Source: Lepturacanthus savala (Eukaryota; Chordata; Actinopteri; Scombriformes; Trichiuridae). From it: a stretch of 64,000 nucleotides of DNA. The stretch is from the NCBI GenBank assembly GCA_030544235.1, contig CM060466.1:2434092-2498091 (forward strand), given 5' to 3'. The notes below the pieces were generated by a model. It was not told the DNA's origin, searched no databases, and saw only the letters and a list, made by a program, of their open reading frames with translations. Positions 54,614 to 64,000 of the stretch are shown here, piece after piece; position 1 is the stretch's first letter; every line of letters starts with the position of its first letter. Both the position numbers and the translations under genes were made by a program.

Positions 54614-54703
54614 CGGGTAGACGGCGTTCTCGCCGCCTGCAGCAGGAGGTCCATTGTCTGGTTTGATATCCGCGCAGGACACGGGACATCTGATCTGGCA
54701 GCC
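54614..54703 (-). CDS. Candidate isolated exon, 90 nt, unidentified
   Basis: On the minus strand the segment has an acceptor tgtgtgtcag and a donor CCG|GTAAGC. It is 90 nt long and fully open in phase 0. It reads 30 residues starting GCQIRCPVSC and ending GENAVYP. No family is recognised, and no matching upstream or downstream exon is found within the window. It could be a coding exon of a minus-strand gene whose other exons lie outside, an untranslated exon, or chance in a GC-rich regulatory patch. Confidence 0.25.
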
Positions 54704-56860
54704 CTGACACACACGACACAGCCGTTAGCACAGGAGGGGGCTGGGGAGGAAGCTGAGCCATGTTGACAGGAAGTGCTGCCGTTCCCATCTGGGGACGACT
54801 GTGTGATTGTTGGAGGGAAACAATACAATAGTAGGCCTGGGCAGTAAAACAATATCAATATATATCAATATCCACATCATCCATCTTTAAAGCTCGGAGC
54901 GCTTTTGTGTCTGTGCCTCGTTTATTTTATCCAGGTGTGCATGAGCTGAAAAGTAGACTCTTTTACTGAAGTTCGTTTCTCTGCATGTATTCACAACATT
55001 AGCATAATGCTGCACACTCTTTACTTTCTTCTCGACTCATCTTCAGGACCCCTATGTCGTCTATAGTGCCTGTATCAACATCATTCATAGATTTACCTGC
55101 TCAAAATCTAGCTGCTAATGTGAAGAAACACAGTGCATGAGTGAATAAAATAAAATATTACAGCAATAAAGTCAGGAAACTAATTAAATTCAGTGAAGTA
55201 AATTCTAAGTAAATTCTGCTCAACAGATCAAACTGTATACCAGCTTTTAAATTGTGTCAATGGGCCAAGTAAATCTAGAGTTATGGTAAATTATTTACGC
55301 CATAATTTTTCGGATTATTTTCATTGCATTCTGTACACATTCGCTGCAGGAAGAGACATAAAAATGAGATTTTAGAAGTAGGACATTTATCCAAAGGGCA
55401 GAAAAAACACAGCACATCATTCAATCAAAAATCCTTCTTGGAAACACAGCATTTGGTTGCTGGGGAAAAAATAAACAGTCAGTTATAGTCTAGACTCCAT
55501 ACAGTTAATTCAGAGTTAAAATCCCATAGACGAACGTATCACAGCGCTATCCTGCAGCACTTTACTTACAATATAAAGCTCTGCTGCTTCTCAGCGCTTT
55601 CGTTAGAATTCAAAGCTCCATTGTCTCGTTTCTTCCTTTCTCCTTGATACTCCCGCTAACGTTGCAAGATGTGTTCACAGATCCTCAGGAAATCCCAGCG
55701 CCATCATCTAACAGAACAGAATCTAGGCCTAAATTCATTAACATTAACATGCCCAGGATGCATGTATCTTCTTATCTCAGAGCATGTCCATGTCTTACCC
55801 AATGCACAATTCAGAGATTCATCATAAATTGTTATAATTCAGTCAATTTGTAGATTGAGATCCACACTTTGAACCAAACTTGTAGCCTGACTCACTCTGT
55901 GGATGTGGCCGTCCTCCATGTTACAGTAATTAGGATTTCTCAGGTTTCACCATGCTGTTCTCATCTGCTTTCAATTAGCAGCACTTACCTTTTGTAATTG
56001 TATAGGAAAGCATACGTCTTATGTGGCCTGAACTAGTCAAAACAATAACATAGTTCAGTACAATATCTATAGTTTCACTCAAGGTTTGCTGCTCCCTCCT
56101 TGGATAATAAACATCAATCAATTATTGAATTACTAGAGATTTATTAGACAATTCAAATTTAATATAAAGTGGTTACATTCAGCCTTTTATCTAAAAATTG
56201 ATAATTTCAAATTATCAATAATCAACTGAAATATTTGATATCAATATATGTTCTACAGTAGTTATTTCTGTATTAAAAGTAGGTTATTATGCATGAAATA
56301 CCCCAAATATTAGAAAAGAATCAGCAATAATTAACTATAGATCAATATAACTCATTGTTTGAGGAGGTAGTTGATTTTAAAAAGCTCAAAAAATGCAGTG
56401 AATGAACATAACAGAGAAAAGTTAACACTAAAAATCAAAACTATTGATTTACACATCTAAAAGGAGCGGGGAGGCGGTATGAACATATTTATGAATCGTT
56501 CAAACATGTCCGGAATTTGTAAGAGGTTGAGTCTTTTATTCTGCAGCTCAGACAATAGAAAACAGAGCTGGACTCATAGAATATGCAGGACGGGGATTGA
56601 TCAGCATTAAAAGCATGTTCAGCACGAGCCCAGGCGGCTCTGAGCCACTCTAGGATAAGAGCCAGAGTTTAAATGTTGATGCAATCAATGGCGGCAGGCA
56701 TGAATGCAAAGAGGTTTTCATAATGCATTAGCGACGTCTGGTATATTCCGCTTCATTACTGAATAATACCGCATCAAGAAATAGATTTTTTTTTCCTAAC
56801 TAGTCTTAAAAAAAAAAAATCGCCAGGAAAAAAAACATTACATCCAATAAATGGCAGAAT
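54704..56860. other. Intergenic stretch
   Basis: No gene recognised. 55665-55860 is the second member of the repeat at 5.38 kb (CACAGATCCTCAGGAAATCC). 56560-56760 is balanced in composition and repeat-free. Confidence 0.4.
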
Positions 56861-56869
56861 TAGGCTTTA

Positions 56870-57500
56870 GAGGATAGAGCACGCCTTCCCCTCTCTCCTC
56901 TGTCCACAAAATCCATCAAGGGAATTTAAGTAGCTGTTAATTACTTCCCCGTCCCTATTGAAAAGAGGAAGAGAGCGAGAGAGAGAAATCGAGAGAGAGA
57001 GAGAGACTTTAAAAGAGCCGAGGCGCAAATCCTCTCTGCCCGACAAAAACCGAATCAATCCATACCCCTCAGCAATCTACAGACCACTCTGTGCTTCACA
57101 CATACACACAGGCGGGGAAGATGATCCTGTAAATCTGTGGTCTCGAGGGTCTGTTTGAGTGCTACTCCAGGGGGTTTTGGAAGGGGGGCGACAACTGGGC
57201 GTCGGGAGGGGGTTCCGGATTGAAGGGAAAGCGTAAATATCCCCAAATTGCGGCTAAAACGTAGCATTAGGATTGGTAAGCCCCAATCTCGCCTATAATG
57301 TTCCTCAGCTCTAAATGACCTCTATTACAGAGCCTGAACCCATTAAGTCAATACAGCAGAGATTACCTGTGAAATAGAGGCTAGCAGCCCGGCCTGACCT
57401 GTGGCCGACTTAAAAAAGCCGGGGGCAAAATTAGATTTGGGGCCCGGCGCGGTGCGCGCCCGCGGGCTAGAATTAAGAGCATGTAGCATCGACCCCGGCT
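56870..57500. promoter_or_regulatory. Candidate regulatory block
   Basis: Repeat-free except (GA)n at 56970-57006. It holds AAGTAGCTGTTAATTACTT, the shared motif at 57299-57320, and a CpG-rich end (GGCCCGGCGCGGTGCGCGCC at about 57443). No coding exon recognised. Confidence 0.35.
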
Positions 57501-57678
57501 CGCTTGTTAGGGAGGAATGTGTGTGTACGGCGACACGAGGGTTGATCACAGTTTAAACAGCAGAGATCAAAACCAGGGGCAGAGTGTGTGTGTGATACCG
57601 ACACAAAAAAAAAAAGATGAAGTAGAAGTAGAGCTGCAAAGGGGTGGAAAATTCCCTGTAAATTTCCAGAAACTTAAA

Positions 57679-57900
57679 TCAATCTTTATTTACACTATTG
57701 TTCAAAGGTTGGGGGTCACTTCAGAAACCAAGATAACTTTAAACTAATGATAAATCCACTCTATACATCACTAATGTGGTAAATGACTATTCTAGCTGCT
57801 AATGTCTGGTTTTTGCTGCATCAATATCTACATAGGTGTATAGAGGCCCATTTCCAGCAACTATCACTCCAGTGTTCTAATGGATCAATGTGTTTGATCA
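57679..57900 (+). mobile_element. Tc1-like MITE fragment
   Basis: TTTACACTATTGTTCAAAGG and TTGGGGGTCACTTCAGAAA are typical of teleost Tc1-type short elements. The following block (AACTTTAAACTAATGATAAA, ATCTACATAGGTGTAT) has a second copy near 24.93 kb. Confidence 0.6.
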
Positions 57901-57943
57901 TTACATTGCTTTACAAAAGAAAACGGGTAGACAGATAAACTAC

Positions 57944-57950
<7 letters not shown>

Positions 57951-57979
<29 letters not shown>
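57951..57979. repeat. (CA)n microsatellite
   Basis: 29 bases of CA. Confidence 0.95.
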
Positions 57980-57981
<2 letters not shown>

Positions 57982-60549
57982 AGCAAGTGACGGCTTGACT
58001 TTCCATGGGAAGTTAAGCCGGGGAATTTTGGAAATATTTATATTTATCTGACTGATCCATTTTCCTCTGGAGTGGAAGTCTTGGAAATTTTGGGCTCTTT
58101 TGTGATACACTTCTCACAATAAGTCAGGGATATTGTTATTTCAATGAGTGTTTTTCCTATTTGGTCTGACTTTTATATATATATAAATAATGAATAAGAA
58201 GAAACACCATTTTCATTCGTTTAATATCTATTTCCCCAAATATGTATGACATCCACTGAGTCTCTCACAGTAACTTATGAGTAGTGTACTTCCACACATT
58301 AGATTGTGAACGTTGTAAAATAACAAACTAATGCAATGGCGTTAATAGAAATACAGCTAAACTGGAATGGTCTTTAAAATACTTCACAAGTGACGTATTA
58401 ATTATTGTATGGTTACAGGAAAAAGGTCAATGAAATGAAAAACAGCTGTAGATAAAATATATTTACCCCATAATTATATCAAAACTTACTGGGCTTTAAT
58501 GTGTGGCTTCAATAGTTATATATATTTATTATATTAAATCTGGTTGTTTATGCTACAATAGATTTTCTCCAGCTATATTTAAGTTTCCTGTTAAGGGTGA
58601 GTGTTAAATTTCCATATATTTCCATTAATTCCCATTGAAAGTTTCCACCTTTACATCCCTGTCTGACAATCACACCTCTGAACCCACCAGTCCCATTTTC
58701 CACGATGGAAACCTGCATATTTATCTGCTGGATAAAACCTGCCACATGCCAAACATGTACCTAATATTGATTTTAAAGAAATAGTTTATTTATGACGGTA
58801 GAATTTAAATTAGATTCCGGACGTTGAGTGATTCTCATTTACTGCTCCGCTGTTTTTAACCTGAACCGTTCGTCCGTGTCAAATTCATGAGTGCATTTAA
58901 TAAATTAATTGATTTACTAAATGTGGAGCGTATGGTGCAATTAGAGAACATATACTAATAAAATAATGAATCAGCGAGTGACGGATTTATTAGTGACGTT
59001 ATTGATGGCCACGCTTCTGTTCTTATGAGGCGTCGTGAATCAAACCCTGAAAATGAACGCTGTCATAACTCAGCGTTGAGGATATTTAAATCAGGATTTC
59101 TTGAATCTATACTTAAGTTTCACAGCAGTTCTCACTTTGAATTTCCCTATTTCTGTTTTATAAACTTTTTAAATATATGACCCTTTGAATTTTAAATATA
59201 TTCGTCAACAGCCATAAAGTAGATTGACTTATATTTTACTATAAATCACACTCATGATTGTGGTAAATCATAGTATTCAAAGAGTTACTGTATTATAATA
59301 CAATTAATGACCCCAAACTGTAAATAAAACTAAAATCACAGTATTTAGTAGATTTTTAATGTACAGTTAATCTCCAGAAACTGTAAAAACAACTGAAATC
59401 ACAGTATTTAATAGTTTTTTAATGTACAGTTAATCTCCAGAAACTGTAAAAACAACTGAAATCACAGTTTTTAATTGATTTGTTTGTAATTGACCTCCTA
59501 ATGTCCCCACATGGACTCACAAGCTGCAGATAAGAGACTCAGAGTCATAGTTGAAAGCAAAATAATGAATCTCCTTAATTTCGGAGGTACTGTAACATGT
59601 TAACACCTGAAAGTGTCACGTGATCAGTCAGAATAGAGCAGAAAGTCAGTTTTACCTCATCAAGCAGAGTTCAAGCTCCTCTCTCTTATAATGTGAATGC
59701 GTTTCCTGCAGGACTTTATAGTTTTTTGAGATCTTAAAGTTAATTGATAGGGAGAAGGTTGTCAGTGTCATCGACTCAGCCTCCTCTCTGCTGCTTTCTA
59801 CAGATTCTGAGTCGAGTTTCTTGAGGATATCAAAGTCAGATTCAAGTCCCCGTGTCTGAATTTCAGTGGCATCACCTGTCAGTGTTTGAGTGTGAGAAGC
59901 TGCAAAGGTTGAAATGTCATATTGTTATCAATCAATCAAATTTATCATTTAAAAACTCCTTGTTTAAGTGACATCAAAGTGCTTCACATGTGCAATAGAA
60001 GAGCAATAAATGTTAATGTTTAATAAAACATAAAAGGAGACAGTAAATGAGGGCTAAAATACAAATGGGTGATATCACGGCTAAAAGCACAGCTTTTCCA
60101 TTTCATTTCCATATTATAGGATTTCCTCATGTAAATATTTTTATTATTTTATTGTATTTTAGATATCTTGCTTTATTCTTTAATATTAATAAAAAGAAAA
60201 AAAGAAAAACTTTGACCTTTCTGATTGGAGCTGTGTATTTATACTTTCATGCATTCTTCTTCCATGTGATATTATTATAGATCCATGCTTTCATGTTTAC
60301 TGTTTTTCCTTTTTTTTTTTTATACTCTTTTGGGCTTTGCCCGGTAACCGTGGTAACCATGTATGTAAAATCACAACGCTATGAACCGTGTGTGATTCCC
60401 TCAGGCAGAAGCTGCAGAAATGCAGACTTACGGGAAAGTGTGCATGAAAGACGTGTGATGTACATGATGCAGGCCTCTGTTTGTTTTAGTGCATTTAGTG
60501 CAGCTTTGACCTTCATGCAAATCCTGCAGGTTATGTTACCTCTGCTGCT
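57980..60549. other. AT-rich intergenic stretch
   Basis: No gene recognised. 59325-59470 is a tandem duplication of about 70 bp (ATGTACAGTTAATCTCCAG occurs twice). 59930-60010 (CAATCAAATTTATCATTTAA, AAAGTGCTTCACATG) resembles a common teleost retroelement remnant. Confidence 0.45.
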
Positions 60550-60640
60550 CGGTGGATTCTTGGAACCTGACGTGTTCCCATATAAAGAACTTTTCCGAAC
60601 CTTTTTCTCTGCCCTCCCTCTGACATTTCTCTCACTCTGA
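60550..60640 (+). repeat. Interspersed repeat pair member (with 40.27 kb)
   Basis: GGTGGATTCTTGGAACCTGA, TTCCCATATAAAGAACTTTT and CCGAACCTTTTTCTC match 40.26-40.35 kb with substitutions. Confidence 0.55.
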
Positions 60641-61680
60641 CTGTTTTTTGAAGACCAAACACTTATCACACCTTTGCTTTTCAGCTGCGTAAGTGTAAAC
60701 TGTAAAGCTGCCGCGGCGTCACTTTTGGCCGGGACCACTCTACAACCTTTTATTAAAAAAAAAAAAAAAAATCATACATTTATTTTTTGGGGGTTAGTAA
60801 AAACAGGATTTTTTTTCCGGCTGGATCAGCCTCCAATTGGTCAAACGATTCAAAACAAATGTGGCCTTTAGCATTAATGCTAGCTGCAATATAGGATTGA
60901 TAAATGATCAAATATGGATAATAAAACAAACTTTCTACACGGGCTACGATCGCACCAAAGGCAGCATTGGAACAGCACAACAACTTAGCTTCCAGGCTAA
61001 AAATACCTTTAAGGAGATTTAACAGTATAAAGGTCAGCAGGGCTGTGTTTCTTTCAGGAATTGTGTAAAGAAAAATGGCAAATGAATCATTATTTGACAT
61101 GCAAATCGAAATCGTGATTAAAATTAAATGTATTGCACAGCCTTAACATCATGTCTGTGCATCAAAGTTTGTGATTCCATGAATGTGGACGTTGGGATTT
61201 CACCCAACACCTGATAACAATGGTTTCTGTTGTAAAACGTTCTCACACACTCACTTTGTGCTACTGAAAAACCTGTTTTATATATTTATCATGTGACTCA
61301 AGTGTTCTTCAGTAATTAACTTTTAGATTGGAATGGTATCTGATGGTTCTGGTTTAGTTTGGTTTTTAATAATAATTGAACTTTCTACACCCTTAATACT
61401 CCTGTACATCATCAAACATCTTCACTGTAGAAAGTTTCACAAGTTTAGAAGCATTTTCACATTGTCCATGATCCTAAATACGTACAGTGCTATTTCTGCA
61501 AAGTGAAACTACAACAAATCCGACCAATCAGCTGAGGAGAGTTTGGTGGACGTCACGCTGGCTCCAGACCTGCTGAGCACCCTGTTCCTCACTTTATTAT
61601 GTACCATAATCCCCATAATCACTTAGTCCATTAGTCCAACAACACATGTTCACCATCATGTAGTCGAGGCTGAAAATAGA
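60641..61680. other. Intergenic stretch
   Basis: Poly-A at 60756-60771. No gene or assignable repeat. Confidence 0.3.
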
Positions 61681-61683
61681 GGT

Positions 61684-61719
<36 letters not shown>

Positions 61720-62194
61720 GTGTGTTTTACTGTCAGATGCTATAGGATCAGAATGAGGTGGTTCTAGTGCTGTGGGCACACAGGGCGACACTGTTCTTTA
61801 TGTGACGTGTGTTTAGATTCATGCATGCACATATGCTTGACGACTTAAAGTGTGTGTGTGTGTGTGCATGTGTGTGTGTGTGTGTGTGTGCACGTGTGTG
61901 TGTGGTGTTTGTTGCCATAGCAGACATCCCGCAGGGAGCGGATAGCAGCGTAGATGGAGGGAGGACATTTTTAAGCACTTCAAAGTGGCCTCATTCCACA
62001 CAGCTGAGCTCAGAGGTGTGTGTGTGTGTGTGTGCGTGTGTGTGTGTGTCTGCTCGTCAGCATATGTCTGTGTATGTCGATATGTAAATGTGTTGTGCAT
62101 CGATAGGTGAGTCTAGACATCTGTATCTGTCTGTGTGTTTGTTTTGTGTTTTATGCATGTGTACCGTAAGTGTTTGAGAGACTGTCTGTGTGTG

Positions 62195-62234
<40 letters not shown>

Positions 62235-62384
62235 GGGGTGGTAACGATGGGCTGATGTACCTGGCTTTGTTTATGGCCTCTTCCAATCTGGCCTCCTCCT
62301 GGGAATTAACTACAGAGAGCACTGCAGTGCTTTGGGCCTCAGTTTGAGGTGTGTGTGTGTGTGTGTGTCTAGGTAACTGTTTGA

Positions 62385-62421
<37 letters not shown>
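61681..62421 (+). repeat. Dense cluster of (TG)n microsatellites
   Basis: Six TG tracts (about 61681-61727, 61850-61904, 62016-62049, 62188-62233, 62347-62369, 62389-62421) in 740 bp, some with CA or C interruptions. Intervening sequence 61905-62015 and 62234-62346 is unique-looking. Potential Z-DNA-forming region. Confidence 0.9.
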
Positions 62422-62423
<2 letters not shown>

Positions 62424-62893
62424 CGGGGGGGGAGCAACATCTCAAACAGAGTGCAGGAGAAAGTGGCGAAAGTGAAAAAGGTGAGACGGCGTCAACCTCG
62501 GCAGAAAGAGACAGCGTTGAAAGTGTAGTCCACTTTCTGTTGCTTTGTCTCCTCTTTCCCCGCAGGAGAAAATGGAAATAGCCGACATTGAACCGACAGT
62601 CAATACCACTCTCTCCAGAATAAAGGGCTGAGAGCTCGGCCGGCGGAGGGAGGAGTGGGCGATAGCCGGAGTCCGTCAGGTTTCATCAGGCCAGCGTGAC
62701 ACGCAGCTCTGTGACAGCTCCGCTACACCCTGTTCAGTCTGAAGAATCCTTCCTCTCTTTTCTCCTGTGTACACACTCTTTCTTTCCCTTTTCTCACTAT
62801 CTTTATCAGTCTCTCACCCCCCTCTGGTCTGTCACTTTGCAGCATATGGCTCTCCCACACGAGTGTTCACACATGCACCGCCATATGCGTCTG

Positions 62894-62928
<35 letters not shown>

Positions 62929-63045
62929 CCTCATCTCCTGCTCGTTCACTCTACTCTGTTAAAAAAGAAAAACACACACATTTAAATGACCTGATTATGA
63001 AAAGGTACTAGGATGAAGAGGATGTGATTGGAGGGATGAGATGGA
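62422..63045. other. Unique-looking stretch with (CA)n
   Basis: GC-balanced; (CA)n at 62899-62927; CGGCCGGCGGAGGGAGGAGT near 62638. Overlapping short open frames have no recognised domain. Confidence 0.35.
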
Positions 63046-64000
63046 GCAGGTACAGTAGGATCAGTACAGTAGGACAGCGTTTCCCAACCAGAGGTACGTG
63101 TACCCCTAGGGGTACGTGAAGGTACTGCAGGGGGTACACGGCGCACCGGGAGATTTTTTATTTTTTTTTCCAAGGCGTCAAACAAAAGTGTCGTCCCAAT
63201 AACTCAGCTAACTCGTAATAGGTGGACAACAGAATGTCTGCTGTGGATTTTATTAATAGGCTAATTATTTAATACGATTATCAAAATGATAAATATTTCA
63301 TGTCTTTTCCCTCCTTTCCCTGGGAAGACAATGACCTCTGACACAAAATACAAAAACATAGCTCAAACGATGACGTCTGGCTGTTATCTGCAGATGGATA
63401 GATGATAAAACATCAGGAAACAGCGGAGAAATGTATTTTGAGAACTTCCTGTTTATGGAGGACACTCCTGTTTTGTTGATTGTTAAGTTGATTTAGTGTT
63501 TATAATATTTTGGTAACTTATATTCCAAGAAAACCTTTATGTTTATGTTGAATTAAGTTTAGGTTAAAAACAAAAGAGTTTTTTTATGTTCAAGTTAAGG
63601 ACTTTAAATAAAATGATTTTCATGTCATAACCACTGTGTTATGCTTTTACTTTTGGAGAATCATCAATGCATATGTGTGAGGGGGCAAGGCAAGAAGGCT
63701 CGGGGGTAAAAAGGTTGGGAAACACTGCAGTAGGGAACGGATCGGTACAGTATGGTACCGTACGGATCACTACGATGCAGTAGGGTACAATATGTATTGG
63801 CATGGATCGGAAGGGTATGGATTGGTACAGTAGGGTACATCACGGATACAGTATGAATCTTTTGGTACAGTATGGTACGGTCCAATACCGACTGATACAG
63901 TACGGTACAATACGGACTGGTGCAGATTGGTACGGTACAGCACGGATCAGTACGGTGTAGTTTGGGTCGGTGCAGTACTGATTGGTACAGATCAGTACAG
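63046..64000 (+). repeat. Degenerate GTAC-rich tandem array, continuing past the window end
   Basis: Units of roughly 10-15 bases around GGTACAGTA(T/C)GG, with GGATCGGTACAG and GACTGGTGCAG variants, at 63046-63074 and 63728-64000. A hAT element splits it. The minus-strand 73-codon open frame here is repeat translation. Confidence 0.85.
63075..63727. mobile_element. 653-bp hAT-type element with TIRs and 8-bp target duplication
   Basis: Ends CAGCGTTTCCCAACC and GGTTGGGAAACACTG match as inverted repeats at 14 of 15 positions. Flanks CAGTAGGA (63067-63074) and CAGTAGGG (63728-63735) are the target duplication, one mismatch. The interior has GTACCCCTAGGGGTACG and no transposase, so it is non-autonomous. 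Confidence 0.88.

Noticed and set aside
60293..60640. 115-codon ORF at 60.3 kb
   Set aside because: It overlaps an interspersed repeat pair member and poly-T; no domain or splice support.
61748..62445. Several ORFs of 70-110 codons rich in THTHTH or CVCVCV
   Set aside because: Pure translation of CA/TG microsatellites.
24141..64000. Neighbours expected near CARD14 in mammals (SGSH, SLC26A11, RNF213, EIF4A3, GAA)
   Set aside because: No exon of any of these could be recognised in the window, so synteny is not claimed.

Overview
The window is vertebrate nuclear DNA, most likely from a ray-finned (percomorph-type) fish. The evidence is one intron-rich gene with canonical GT-AG splice sites, an AT-rich background, very frequent (TG/CA)n microsatellites, a tRNA-derived SINE of teleost type, LINE fragments, and many short hAT-, piggyBac- and Tc1-like non-autonomous elements. 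There is no bacterial, plasmid or phage character.

Left third (about 1.2-24.1 kb, + strand): a complete CARD14 (CARMA2) gene. Twenty coding exons splice in consistent phase into a predicted 979-residue protein (human CARD14 has 1004). The order is CARD, coiled coil, low-complexity linker, PDZ, SH3 and a guanylate-kinase-like domain. CARD14 is a membrane-associated scaffold that nucleates BCL10/MALT1 filaments and drives NF-kB signalling in epithelial cells. Its introns hold a SINE, a foldback element, a MITE, LINE tails and five copies of an unnamed interspersed repeat (called family A here). A sixth copy lies upstream of the gene.

Middle (24-43 kb): no recognised gene. It contains a possible non-coding first exon at 26.2-26.5 kb, transposon relics at 28.5-29.4 kb, an expanded MITE at 33.0-34.1 kb, an AT-rich tandem array of about 1.8 kb at 34.6-36.5 kb with an internal 482-bp duplication, long (AT)n tracts at 30.6 and 37.4 kb, and two more family A copies at 38.7-39.8 kb, plus one at 31.6-32.1 kb.

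Right third (43-64 kb): no recognised protein-coding gene, but repeat-poor, CpG-containing blocks (46.5, 47.2-47.5, 48.2, 53.0-53.4, 57.2-57.5 kb) look like candidate regulatory DNA. One 90-nt open segment at 54.6 kb on the minus strand has good splice sites. Dense (TG)n tracts lie at 61.7-62.4 kb. The window ends in a degenerate GTAC-rich tandem repeat interrupted by a 653-bp hAT-type element with a near-perfect 8-bp target duplication.

CARD14 and the TIR/TSD-defined elements are well supported. Promoters, the isolated exon-like segments and the regulatory blocks are inference from sequence alone. Repeat copies were aligned by eye, so their limits are approximate.
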